A stretch of DNA of 64,000 nt from Pseudomonas sp. B21-015 (GCF_024749285.1 NZ_CP087196.1:2480001-2544000); one strand, 5' to 3'. Counted from the stretch's first letter, positions 16,815 to 25,032 are shown. The notes: generated from the letters alone by a model not told the origin. Made by a program: numbers and translations.

Positions 16815-17038
16815 TGGTTGGGTTAAAGCGGTGCCCGAGCACCTCAACCGGTGAATTGAAATTGCCCCTGGATTGAGATCTGAAACGCAAGGTGGTATGG
16901 CATCGATGATGCATTGATCAATATTGATACTCTCCGATACAGACATCTCTTCAGATCGAGCAGAGAACGGAGAGTAGCTGAGCACGGCTTGCCGAGAGGG
17001 CAGAAATCCTTTAGTGGTCGAAGGAATAGTCAATCGTT

Positions 17039-17857
17039 ATGGCAATATCAAAGCAAAATAATAGCTGGTTTAACCGGATATCTATTGGCGTACTGGCAGC
17101 TTTGCTGTCGGTCGGCGCCGCTAAAAGTTTCGCAGAAGATAAGGACGTCAAAGAAATGCAAAATATTCAGTTTCGAAAGGTGATCGACCTCAGCCATATC
17201 ATCAGCACGTCCATTCCACTTTGGCCTAACGACCCACCGGTGACATTCGATGTGGTGGCCTCTCAGGAAAAAGACGGTTATTACCTGCGGCGTTTCAGCA
17301 TTGGCGAGCACAGTGCGACCCATATGAACGCGCCTAATAGTTTCCATCCCAATGCCATTGGTATTGATGCCTATAAGCCAGCGTCCCTGGTTCGACCGGC
17401 CGTCATGATTGATATTCGAACTCAATCCCGGAACAACCCGGACTATGTGGTTGGCATCCAGGATATTGAGCAATGGGAACAGGCTAATGGGCGCATCGAC
17501 CAGGGTTCTGTTGTGTTGTTTTATACGGGGTGGCAAGCCCTGTGGGACGATCCCAAGCGCTTTATCAACGAGGATGCAAGCGGCCCGCACTTTCCCGGTG
17601 TGGGTGCTGCAACGACAAAGTTTCTGCTTGAAGAACGCCAGATAGCCGGTGTCGGTATCGATACACATGGAGCGGACCCAGGGCAGAATACGGTGTATGC
17701 CACCAACAGCCAAATCCTGGCGAAAGAGGGCATCGTCCTGGAGTGCCTGACTAACCTCGATCAGCTACCCGCGAAAGGCACGACACTGGTCATTGGCGTG
17801 CTTCGACTGAAAGAGGGGTCGGGCTCTCCTGTTTCCGTAATGGCGTTTGTGCCCTGA
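17039..17857 (+). CDS. Cyclase-family metal hydrolase (KynB/isatin-hydrolase-like), exported
   Basis: 272 residues with an N-terminal signal (hydrophobic core about 13-30, ISIGVLAALLSVGAAKSFAED). The family hallmark HxGTHxDxPxH is present as HSATHMNAPNSFH (near residue 92), with Asn where the metal-binding Asp is expected. A second His in GIDTHGADPG (near 210) and a late Glu in VLECLTNL are kept. The family includes kynurenine formamidase and isatin hydrolase, which open amide or lactam bonds with Mn or Zn. No other tryptophan-catabolism gene is nearby. AAGGA lies 13 bases before the ATG, a rather long spacing. It ends 7 bases from the convergent histidine kinase. Confidence 0.82.
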   Translation: MAISKQNNSWFNRISIGVLAALLSVGAAKSFAEDKDVKEMQNIQFRKVIDLSHIISTSIPLWPNDPPVTFDVVASQEKDGYYLRRFSIGEHSATHMNAPNSFHPNAIGIDAYKPASLVRPAVMIDIRTQSRNNPDYVVGIQDIEQWEQANGRIDQGSVVLFYTGWQALWDDPKRFINEDASGPHFPGVGAATTKFLLEERQIAGVGIDTHGADPGQNTVYATNSQILAKEGIVLECLTNLDQLPAKGTTLVIGVLRLKEGSGSPVSVMAFVP

Positions 17858-17864
17858 GTCCATT

Positions 17865-19751
17865 TCAATTTGAAATAGTATCAACTATCGGCGTGCTGGC
17901 CTGGAGCCGCTGCCGGTAGTTGGCTGCCCGCTGAAGCACTCGAGTCAAGGCCTGAAAGTTCGCCGGTTTGGTTAAAATGTCATTGGCGCCGGCAGCCCTG
18001 AAACGTTCTATCTCGCTCGAAAAAACGCTCGCGGTGAAAGCAACGATGTAGCATGTATCGCCCAGCGGTAGTTCGCGGATTTTACGGATGGCCTCTAGCC
18101 CGTCCATGACAGGCATGTTGATATCCATAAAAATGATATCTGGGTTCGATGTCATACACTCATTGACGGCCTCCAGGCCATCTGACGCAAGGTCGGGTGT
18201 GTAACCCAACATCTCCAACATCGCAATGGCCACTTTCTGACTTACGGGATGGTTCTCCACCAGCAGGATATCGAGCGGATAATCTTCGGCAAACGATGAG
18301 TCGAAACCAACCGCTGCATGATCGTCCTCGAGGGGTAGTTCCGAGACTGAAAAAAGCGCCATGGGGAGTGAGAAGGAGAACGTCGATCCGACGCCAGGCT
18401 GACTGGTAAAGGATAAAGTCCCCTGCTGCGCCTCGACCAGATTTTTGCAGATGGAAAGACCGAGCCCACTCCCGGTAAAGCGTTGACTGACCGATCCTTT
18501 AAACTGAGCAAAGGGCTTGAACAGACTGTCTTGCCGTTCCGTGGGAATACCTATGCCCGTATCACGTATGGAGAAGTCGAGTCGGGCTCGAGCGCCGTAA
18601 CCGCTAGTCTTAACCACGAGCGATACTGTTCCGGTTTCAGTGAATTTGACCGCATTGCCCAGCAAGTTGATCAATATCTGGCGAAGGCAATCGGTATCGG
18701 TTTTGACCAAGGGCGGTACGTCCGGTGAAACTTGGGCCTCAAGTACTATTGGCTTGTCCTGAATGTTTTGCCGGATCATTTCAATACTGGATGCAACCAG
18801 TGTTCTCACGTCGAATACACGAGGCTTTAACTCAAGTTTTCCCGCTTCGATTTTTGCAAGGTCGAGAATATTGTCGATAAGAGACAGCAGGGTTCGCCCG
18901 CTCGTATGAATCGTTTCTAACAGCCTGCTTTGATCTGGGTTGAGGGCGGACCTAGCCAGCAACTCGGTCGCACCGATGACACCGTACATCGGCGTACGGA
19001 TTTCATGACTCATGGTGGCCAAAAATCTGGTTTTTGAACGATCAGCGTCCTCGGCGGCATTTTTTGCCTGATTCAACACCTGTTCGTTTATTTGCAGTTG
19101 CTGCAGATGAGCACGCATGCGCAACAAGTCGATCACGAACAAAAGACTAAAGGCGAAAAATACCAGAATGGCCAGGATGATATGGTGCAGGGAGTCCTGA
19201 TTAAGTTGCTGGTAGTAATCCGTCAAGATCATCTCCGCACCCGCAACATAAATCGTACCGTCCTTCGATTTCATTGGAACGAAGACAGCGCGAAAGTCTC
19301 CCCAGTGATCCGAGTAGTCGATCCAGGTGGGTTCGGTGCGCTCAAAACTGTCGAGCAAAGCTTGACTGGCATCCGGGTAGGGATCGAAAAAGCGTACGAA
19401 ATTCTTCTCCAGGATCTCTTTTTCCGATGCGCTGGAGCTGACTAGATAAGCCTCGCCCGAGCGTTTGACCACACTGTAGATAAAGGCAGTGCCCATGGAT
19501 TTGTTGAACCTGGAGAGCCGCTGAATGGCATCCTGATCTTCCGCTTCGGTTTTTGACTGTTTGTCGATCAGATTGTCATGGTAGCGGTCGCCAAGAATGG
19601 CCGAAGCCCCCAACGCGGCATGCAGCAGCTTGTTATTAACATTGTCAGTGAGAATGCCTTGAGTCTCGACGTAGAGGTAGTAGATATAGCCACTGACACC
19701 TACGATGTAGACCAAAAGTAACGCCCATGTTTTCCGTTTTAGTTTGAACAT
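17865..19751 (-). CDS. Hybrid sensor histidine kinase with receiver domain
   Basis: 628 residues. Membrane helix about 8-27, periplasmic sensor region about 30-187 (Cache-like), second helix about 188-212, short coiled coil, HisKA with His249 in TMSHEIRTPMYG, HATPase_c with N-box ILINLLGNAVKF, G1 DTGIGIP and G2 GSGLGLSIC, and a C-terminal receiver (about 493-610) with phospho-acceptor Asp543 in IFMDINMPVMDG and Lys in ILTKPANF. The fused receiver without an Hpt domain means that a separate Hpt protein or response regulator must complete the relay; none is in the window. The ligand is unknown. The convergent exported cyclase could act on a related small molecule, but this is only suggested by position. 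Confidence 0.92.
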   Translation of the reverse strand: MFKLKRKTWALLLVYIVGVSGYIYYLYVETQGILTDNVNNKLLHAALGASAILGDRYHDNLIDKQSKTEAEDQDAIQRLSRFNKSMGTAFIYSVVKRSGEAYLVSSSASEKEILEKNFVRFFDPYPDASQALLDSFERTEPTWIDYSDHWGDFRAVFVPMKSKDGTIYVAGAEMILTDYYQQLNQDSLHHIILAILVFFAFSLLFVIDLLRMRAHLQQLQINEQVLNQAKNAAEDADRSKTRFLATMSHEIRTPMYGVIGATELLARSALNPDQSRLLETIHTSGRTLLSLIDNILDLAKIEAGKLELKPRVFDVRTLVASSIEMIRQNIQDKPIVLEAQVSPDVPPLVKTDTDCLRQILINLLGNAVKFTETGTVSLVVKTSGYGARARLDFSIRDTGIGIPTERQDSLFKPFAQFKGSVSQRFTGSGLGLSICKNLVEAQQGTLSFTSQPGVGSTFSFSLPMALFSVSELPLEDDHAAVGFDSSFAEDYPLDILLVENHPVSQKVAIAMLEMLGYTPDLASDGLEAVNECMTSNPDIIFMDINMPVMDGLEAIRKIRELPLGDTCYIVAFTASVFSSEIERFRAAGANDILTKPANFQALTRVLQRAANYRQRLQASTPIVDTISN

Positions 19752-20000
19752 AAATCACAGCCTCCATACTGTCTGCCCAAGCATAGGGTGAAGGCGTGCT
19801 GAAGACCATTGTTGTTTTCCCTGTTTTTAGATGAGGATGGTGAGGATTTACTTGATCGAATAGACAGGTTTTTTGGTTTTTTGTTTACCATGTTGAGTCG
19901 TTTTTTGGATTGATCAGAAGTTTAAAGACAGTTTTTAACAAACTCTTGCGAAGTGCTGCGTGCATAAGTCTGGGAGGCGATGTTTAAAAGTTTCGGACAC

Positions 20001-20036
20001 AAAAATGGGCGACCCTACCCTGCGTCGCCCATTTTT
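20001..20036. terminator. Intrinsic terminator, bidirectional type (copy B)
   Basis: Perfect 13-bp arms AAAAATGGGCGAC (20001-20013) and GTCGCCCATTTTT (20024-20036) with a 10-base loop. It lies 10 bases after the stop of the minus-strand small gene at 20046. The upstream stretch TTTAAAAGTTTCGGA matches copy A near 16.76 kb. Confidence 0.8.
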
Positions 20037-20045
20037 ATTGATGAT

Positions 20046-20312
20046 TTAAAGTCGCGCTCGCAACCGCCGTCCGACCACATCCAGCAAATCGCAGCCATCG
20101 CGCAATGGGATTACCAATACCCGCGCAAACTCTTGCAACAGCGCAGCATCACCACCAAACACCTCACCCAGGGACAGCGCTTCCAACAGTTGAATGACAC
20201 TGCGAATGCGATACGCCGCCGTATCGTGCAACACATCGATAGGCGCTTCAGTGTCGATCAGCAGGGAAGGGATCGTGCAGTCAATGCCGGTAATCGGCAT
20301 GTATCGAGTCAT
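20046..20312 (-). CDS. Conserved small hypothetical protein (88 aa)
   Basis: 88 residues, starting MTRYMPITGIDCTIPSLLID and ending LLDVVGRRLRARL, without membrane segments. Its ATG overlaps the stop of the upstream DUF6124-type frame (ATGA), so the two were translationally coupled. I recall this pair as common in Pseudomonas, but I cannot assign a function. It is followed closely by the strong bidirectional terminator at 20001-20036. Confidence 0.65.
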   Translation of the reverse strand: MTRYMPITGIDCTIPSLLIDTEAPIDVLHDTAAYRIRSVIQLLEALSLGEVFGGDAALLQEFARVLVIPLRDGCDLLDVVGRRLRARL

Positions 20313-20570
20313 GGCTGCACCTCCTCAGCGTCGGACACCCCACCGGGTGGATCGAGATTATCCAGCGCCCGGTTTACCAACAACTCACCCAGCACGGCCA
20401 ATTGCTGAATCGATAGCGCCAGGCTGCGGTGCGAGCCTTCGAGCTCACAAGCAAAGTCGGTGGTCAGCACATTCAGGATTTTTGGGGTTGCGGAGGCGGG
20501 CGCTGACGGCGCGTTGGGTGGCTTGGCTGAGTTCAATGGGATCGAGGGAGTCGGGTGGAAATTTTTTCAT
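20309..20570 (-). pseudogene. DUF6124-type gene with internal deletion/frameshift
   Basis: A perfect ribosome site (AGGAG, 7 bases before ATG at 20570) starts MKKFPPDSLDPIELSQATQR, which runs into a stop after about 42 codons. The conserved DUF6124 C-terminus (DFACELEGSHRSLALSIQQ, then LGELLVNRALDNLDPPGG) is intact but in another frame (from about 20470 down to 20309). The central part of the family seems shortened, so an out-of-frame deletion is the simplest reading. The alternative is that translation starts inside the second frame (20536), but that start has no good ribosome site. Confidence 0.55.
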
Positions 20571-20635
20571 CGTGAAGCTCCTGAATCAACGGAGCCGCAA
20601 AGCGGCATTTGCATGCCTTGATCGTGTTCGGTCTG

Positions 20636-20938
20636 TCAAAACCGGTCGCTACCGGGCTTGATCATGAGCAAGTGGTCCATTCGTTGATTTCGACATTGCT
20701 CGACGAACCCCAATGCGCTATCTGGTTTTTCCAGATACCGGTTGAAGCACGCTTTTGAGATTTCGTAGTACTCCTCGTAGTCGACGAGGTGGTTGCTGAC
20801 CGGGATTGACAGGTAGAACTTGCCGGACGTTTCTTCGTGTCCGATGCTGAAGTATTCCGTTTTGTTTGTGAAAATATTATTAAGTTTCATCTGGATACCA
20901 AACCCTGTTTCAGGGGCAAAGGGCAGATTACCAATCAC
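20636..20938 (-). CDS. Hypothetical protein (about 84-100 aa)
   Basis: The frame encodes 100 residues from a GTG at 20938, or 84 residues from the ATG at 20890 (MKLNNIFTNKTEYFSIGHEE). It is soluble and rich in aromatic and acidic residues (VDYEEYYEISKACF). No motif is recognised. Size, composition and position beside toxin remnants fit an orphan immunity protein, but nothing proves it. Confidence 0.5.
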   Translation of the reverse strand: MIGNLPFAPETGFGIQMKLNNIFTNKTEYFSIGHEETSGKFYLSIPVSNHLVDYEEYYEISKACFNRYLEKPDSALGFVEQCRNQRMDHLLMIKPGSDRF

Positions 20939-20990
20939 GAAGATTTGAATGAATCTGCCGCATTGCGTTCGATCATCTAGTTAAAGGAGT

Positions 20991-22016
20991 TCAGACCTCT
21001 TTTCTCCACGCGGAAAAAGTGATGGCTGTTCCTTCTTCCTCGTTATCCTTAATCTCGATCTTGTAGGTGGCACCACCTGCAACGCCTTCAATCAATGCCT
21101 TTTCATCGTTCGCACTTAACTCGGCTCCCTTGGCATTCTGTTTGTAAAACTCGACGACGTCGGAGAACTCGGTATAGGTTTTCAGCATGACCTCGAAATC
21201 ATGTCGTGGCCGGCCTGCCAATTCGTCGAAGTCACCGTAAATCGGTGCGCCTTTCATGCCTGGTGTGGTGTACACGCCATCGACGCCAGCGCCCGCCAGA
21301 TGGGCATTCTTTGGAAGCAACGGGAGCATCGCCTTCGGGAAGTCGGAAGGCAATTGCGAGGCGTTCCAGGAGTCTTTTTGCGGGTCAGTGGTGATGTATT
21401 CGACCGTGGCAATTTTTTGCGCTCGAGCACGTGTTTCGGGATCTTCACTTTCGGCCCAATACGCAATCAATGGCGGCAACTGTTTGCTCCAGACAATGAT
21501 TGGGTCAGCATCGCTCTTCTTGGCGCCTTTCGCCTGGAAGATAGTCAGCACAGTTTCTGGGCCAGGATTGCAGGACAACGACTCTGTGCGTGATTTGACG
21601 GTACAGTGCCCATTGACCAGCCCAACAGCGATCAACTGCCCCTTGTCGTCCAACAACAGTGCGGCGCGCTCGTCGCCGTGGTTACCATCATCCATGGCCG
21701 TCAGCATTTTGCGTCCGGCAGGTACACCTTCCTCAAACGTCGAGAACTCTGAATCAAGGGCATCTAGCACTTGCGTCACGATCAACGAGTCATCGTTGGT
21801 GTAGCTGCCTGTCGCATAACCGATGAAGTCAATCAAGGCGGCGCGTATCGCCGGGTCTTCGTTGAGCTGTGGCGGTCGTGCAGGGGCGGGGTCATTGGTG
21901 AGCAGCAACACAGTTGTACCGTCTGCGCGCTTTTCTGATCGAAGTGACAGCGCGGCAGCGTCAAGAGAAAGGGTCAATGCCAAAAGCATGGCGAATGGTC
22001 GTGCGATGGTAAACAA
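20991..22016 (-). CDS. Exported hypothetical protein (341 aa)
   Basis: The most likely start is TTG at 22016, preceded by AAAGGA at 8 bases and giving a clean export signal (FTIARPFAMLLALTLSLDAAALS). The open frame reaches 22112 without a better start. The mature protein is acidic and globular, with no lipobox and no membrane helix. It has two cysteines in GHCTVKSRTESLSCNPG that may form a disulfide. I do not recognise the family. The upstream gene (22123) ends about 107 bases before it on the same strand, so the pair may be co-transcribed. Confidence 0.6.
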   Translation of the reverse strand: MFTIARPFAMLLALTLSLDAAALSLRSEKRADGTTVLLLTNDPAPARPPQLNEDPAIRAALIDFIGYATGSYTNDDSLIVTQVLDALDSEFSTFEEGVPAGRKMLTAMDDGNHGDERAALLLDDKGQLIAVGLVNGHCTVKSRTESLSCNPGPETVLTIFQAKGAKKSDADPIIVWSKQLPPLIAYWAESEDPETRARAQKIATVEYITTDPQKDSWNASQLPSDFPKAMLPLLPKNAHLAGAGVDGVYTTPGMKGAPIYGDFDELAGRPRHDFEVMLKTYTEFSDVVEFYKQNAKGAELSANDEKALIEGVAGGATYKIEIKDNEEEGTAITFSAWRKEV

Positions 22017-22122
22017 GGGTTCATTCCTTTGTTGAGTGGTGATCCAGTTTCTTTGGGGGTGACTTTTTGATGGCAATGCATCAGAAGCAAAAGGGAAGCA
22101 AAAAGAGGACACACATTAGTTT

Positions 22123-22779
22123 TTAATATCGACGAACTCTGAGCGAGCCCACCTTCTCGATCAACGCTAAGGTAAATGCCTCCTCCGACGTGAACTTCAG
22201 TGTTTCCAGCCAGCTCATAAACCACTCGACGTCCAGTGCCGCGAATATCGTAAGCCACTCAGCTTTTTTGCCTTCACAGGCGGGTACTGCGCTCCCACTC
22301 AGCCCATGACCCTTGCCTTCAAAAAACAAAAAATAGTCATCGTCGTAGCAGTAGCCGATCAATTTTGGCCAGTCAGAGCTGTGGGGGTGCTCCGGTACAA
22401 GATCCCTTTCGGCAATCACATAATAACTTCGGACTTTGTGGAGCTGTAGGGGAAGACGGTAGGCAGAAAGCCAGATCAGGCATTGAGTTGCTCTATCGGC
22501 GGCGTCCATCCAAGTCGATACTTTCTTGTCCAGCTCAGTAAGTGTCCCTGCGGTGCCCTCGCGATAAAACATTAACCAACCTTCTCGTCCTTCATTGATT
22601 ATTTGGTAGGTATGTCCATGACCTTCGACGGTCAGCGACCAGCAGCCGAAATATGCTCGCTGGTCCGAGAACTCGGTGACGGTGAATCCTGCACGTTGAA
22701 CAGCATCTTGCAAATCGGGATAAGGCAATTGGCATACTCCTAGCAAAAGTCCAAGTTCGCACTTTGAGTTTTGCGTCAC
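22123..22779 (-). CDS. Hypothetical cytosolic protein (about 204-218 aa)
   Basis: An open frame of 218 codons from GTG at 22779. GGAGG touches that GTG, so the real start is probably further inside, for example a TTG 15 codons later that follows GGAG by 8 bases. It is soluble, Trp- and Tyr-rich (YCYDDDYFLFFEGKGHGL) and has no signal peptide. Immunity proteins of polymorphic toxin loci often look like this. Its partner, if any, could be the exported protein encoded downstream. No known family is claimed. Confidence 0.5.
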   Translation of the reverse strand: MTQNSKCELGLLLGVCQLPYPDLQDAVQRAGFTVTEFSDQRAYFGCWSLTVEGHGHTYQIINEGREGWLMFYREGTAGTLTELDKKVSTWMDAADRATQCLIWLSAYRLPLQLHKVRSYYVIAERDLVPEHPHSSDWPKLIGYCYDDDYFLFFEGKGHGLSGSAVPACEGKKAEWLTIFAALDVEWFMSWLETLKFTSEEAFTLALIEKVGSLRVRRY

Positions 22780-22835
22780 CTCCGTGAGATGGGGAGGCTG
22801 GCTAGATGATTCTCAGATCTATTTTTATGAGCGCT

Positions 22836-22860
22836 TAGAAAATAAATCTGTCCACTTTTC
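22836..22860. repeat. GGGGACA-type repeat, half copy
   Basis: AAATAAATCTGTCCACTTTT is a half-site of the palindromic repeat seen complete at 24893-24943 and 25491-25542. It marks the start of the AT-rich toxin-remnant region. Confidence 0.55.
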
Positions 22861-23031
22861 TTTCTGTGCGTAATAAATATGTCGTTTTTAGCGTTTGGTT
22901 ATGGTTTTTTGCTGGGTTTGTTTTTTAGAACTATGGATGACGACTTCACTTTCAAGTTGGTGTCCGGAAATAAAGTCAGGTAATTCTGCTGCTCTGTGAG
23001 CGAAAGATGAGTGTTCCATTTTTTACTGTGT

Positions 23032-23258
23032 TTACTTGGCTTGTTGTTGGCTTGGAATGTTGTTTTCGTATTTTGTTAGGCGCTCTAGAAGTACTTTCAT
23101 AAAGTCTCGATGGTCTTCGATTTTATCATTGAGATATGTACTTAGTTTGTCGAAGATGAAAAGTAAGTTTCGCAAGCTTGATAGTTCAGGGGGAGGCTTC
23201 ATTTTTAGTAATCCGGGTACGATGTAATTAACTTTCCGTTGGCGTCTAAGTGTGTCAC
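23032..23258 (-). pseudogene. Frameshifted small immunity-like gene
   Basis: GTG at 23258 overlaps the stop of the upstream toxin tip (GTGA), the usual coupling of toxin and immunity genes. The first 17 codons (VTHLDANGKLITSYPDY) end in a stop. A frame shifted by one base at TAAAAATG continues as LKMKPPPELSSLRNLLFIFD and on to EDHRDFMKVLLERLTKYE, ending at 23032. Joining both gives about 75 residues. One lost base explains the break. An alternative is a separate 50-codon frame from the inner ATG. Confidence 0.45.
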
Positions 23259-23875
23259 TGCTTTAGTTTGTGTTCCAATTTCAGTGTTCCTTTTTTGTAC
23301 CCTTCACCAATTTTTCGACCCGTGTCGATTGGTTTACCCGCCAAATCGGCATCGCCAGTTCTGCTGAAGATTTGTAGCGCTCGATTTATCGCGTTCAGCT
23401 GATCACGATGGCTTGTGTAGCGTGTTGCAGCACTAGGTAATTTTGCTTGCCCTGCTTTTTTACCTTTATTGTAGGTTTCTATCACACCTGTCGTTGGGTT
23501 TCTGCCAGTGCTTGCTCTTTCGTATTGAGATTGTAGAGTCGTCTGCGCACCACGCTTTTCAAGGAAGTGGGCTCCAAGTGTAGCAGCTTCCTTTTTTTTG
23601 CAGTTCTTTGTGGGCATTCGCTTGCGCGAGCTCATTGATTCGAGCTTGCCTCTCTGCTCGCGTCATCTGCCTTGTTGGCGCTGCTGTTCGCGGCCTGCGT
23701 TGAACTGGTGCGTGGTCAGGCGCGAGCCTTTGAGGTCGATGCTGCTCAGCTGACCGTCGCGTTGGTGGTGGTAATCAAGCTTGCTGCCGTCGGGAAGACG
23801 GCAGTAGCTCAGTTGGCCGAGGTTGTCGTACTCATAACGCAAGGTGCCCCAGCCTTAGCGGCGTAGATGTCTGGA
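23255..23875 (-). pseudogene. Rhs remnant with internal deletion and frameshifted toxin tip
   Basis: On the minus strand about 65 codons of Rhs core (LGTLRYEYDNLGQLSYCRLP to LTTHQFNAGREQQRQQG) closely match residues encoded at 28.55-28.74 kb in the larger Rhs gene. They then jump to a C-terminal toxin region. That region starts MTRAERQARINELAQANAHK in one frame and continues, after a run of eight A near 23595, in the next frame as KEAATLGAHFLEKRGAQTTL and GRNPTTGVIETYNKGKK up to KLEHKLKQ (stop at 23255). A tip with GAHFLEKxGAQTTLQSQ is recurrent at the ends of Pseudomonas Rhs proteins as I recall. Both the deletion and the A8 shift should inactivate it. Confidence 0.65.
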
Positions 23876-23909
23876 CGTTCTTCTTCCAGCCATTGCATCA
23901 GGTTGCCAA

Positions 23910-24026
23910 TCAGGGTCGAGGGGTTTTGTTTCGTGAGGCTGTCGTGATGATCAGGTAGAGGCGTTCACCCGGCAGTAGCGGGGTTTCGGATAACCAGACC
24001 TGTGGATTGGTGTTTTCAGATTTCAC
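23910..24026 (-). pseudogene. N-terminal fragment of a DUF4123-like T6SS adaptor
   Basis: GTG at 24026, preceded by AAGGA, starts VKSENTNPQVWLSETPLLPG and ERLYLIITTAS, the typical N-terminus of DUF4123 adaptors, then runs out of frame and stops after 38 codons. In intact loci such a gene lies directly upstream of the effector it loads, which agrees with the Rhs remnant that follows. The 30 codons before the Rhs part (with LIGNLMQWLEEERPDIYAA in another frame) are of unclear origin. Confidence 0.45.
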
Positions 24027-24050
24027 AACAGCCGTCCTTGATGAGTGAAT

Positions 24051-24812
24051 CTAAAAACTCATATCCGCTTCAATATTTTCTTCGTAAGTCGAGAGCAACT
24101 TCTTAACGCTTTCGTTTCCAGAGTATTTTTCTTTCAACTGCTTCAGTTTTTGATCTGTGCCCTTGCAGTATTTATTGACATTGCTGATGACACGGCTGAG
24201 GTTGTCCGGGTCGGCGGGGTCCCGTTCAGGAATATCTCCGCGCAAAGAATCACAGTTGTCTCTGTTTTTGATGTAGCCGGAGACGTCGGTCGGAACGGAC
24301 TCAGCATTTTCCGTTTCGCAAGAATTTGACGTTGGCTCTGCATCGTAACCTAGGCTCAAATACAAGTGACCGTTCAAACTCCCATTTTTTCTCGAGAAGA
24401 GATGAACGCCTTCTTGACTCAAACAGGTGCTGATAGTTGTAGCTTGGTCCTTGATCTCAACGGCTGAGACGCCGATTTCAGTTGCATTTTTACCAACTAC
24501 AGCTATGCCGATGAAAGGCGCTGTGTATTGAATGTCAAGCCCATAGGTGTGCATGTCGGATTCGTTGAGCAGGTCCATTGCATCGTTCTGCTGCTGTTTT
24601 TCTCCAGTTGTCTTTGTTAACTTGCAGCAAGCAACGGTTCCATCCTGAGGGAATTGGACTGAAAAGACTTCGGTGCTTGAAATATTCTGGGTTGTATATA
24701 AATAAGTTTGCCCGTCTGGATTGTTTTTAACGAATCCAAATCCAGTGTGTTGGGCAAGTGCTGACCCTGAAAAAACAGTCAGAATGATGAGGAGCGTATG
24801 TTTAATGTTCAT
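24051..24812 (-). CDS. Exported protein with RDxCDxxRG C-terminal motif (immunity-like)
   Basis: 253 residues from the ATG at 24812, chosen because it opens a clear signal peptide (MNIKHTLLIILTVFSGSALAQ). The frame continues upstream to 24857, but that would bury the signal. The mature protein has two cysteine-containing segments (VACCKLTKTTGE and TCLSQEG) and a C-terminal helical module with KNRDNCDSLRGDIPERDP, NKYCKGTDQKL and LSTYEENIE. This tail occurs in many small periplasmic proteins of Proteobacteria. In this toxin-rich context a periplasmic immunity protein is possible. It is more AT-rich than its neighbours, which suggests acquisition. Confidence 0.65.
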   Translation of the reverse strand: MNIKHTLLIILTVFSGSALAQHTGFGFVKNNPDGQTYLYTTQNISSTEVFSVQFPQDGTVACCKLTKTTGEKQQQNDAMDLLNESDMHTYGLDIQYTAPFIGIAVVGKNATEIGVSAVEIKDQATTISTCLSQEGVHLFSRKNGSLNGHLYLSLGYDAEPTSNSCETENAESVPTDVSGYIKNRDNCDSLRGDIPERDPADPDNLSRVISNVNKYCKGTDQKLKQLKEKYSGNESVKKLLSTYEENIEADMSF

Positions 24813-24892
24813 CGGTTGACCAATGTGGAGGGCCGAAAACAAGCTTTTTAACTCCATATGTAGTACCTGCTGGGTTCAAGTTTCTTATAGCC

Positions 24893-24943
24893 AAAAGGGG
24901 GCAGATTTATTTTTCATGCCATGAAAATAAATCTGTCCCCTTT
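24893..24943. repeat. GGGGACAGATTTATTTT palindrome, complete copy
   Basis: AAAAGGGGGCAGATTTATTT and AAATAAATCTGTCCCCTTT face each other across CATGCCATG, giving a 51-base palindrome. Related copies are at 22.84, 25.49, 26.25, 26.34 and 35.05 kb, all beside broken toxin or immunity genes. Confidence 0.75.
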
Positions 24944-25032
24944 CTTTGCATTTTTGCTTTGAAACGTTGAGGTGAGTTTTGTTAATTTTTTAGGAAGTTC
25001 TCTTGGTGTGAGCTGATTTGGATGTTCTTTTG

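Larger units (their letters stand above)
16403..17038. other. Gene-free region with three RNA hairpins
   Basis: 636 bases without a supported protein gene. It contains a long hairpin (16679-16741), a terminator-type stem-loop within a sequence repeated at 19.97 kb (16751-16814), and an 8-bp-arm hairpin (16929-16975) in the probable leader of the cyclase gene. The first 240 bases are AT-rich and show nothing I can name. Confidence 0.5.
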
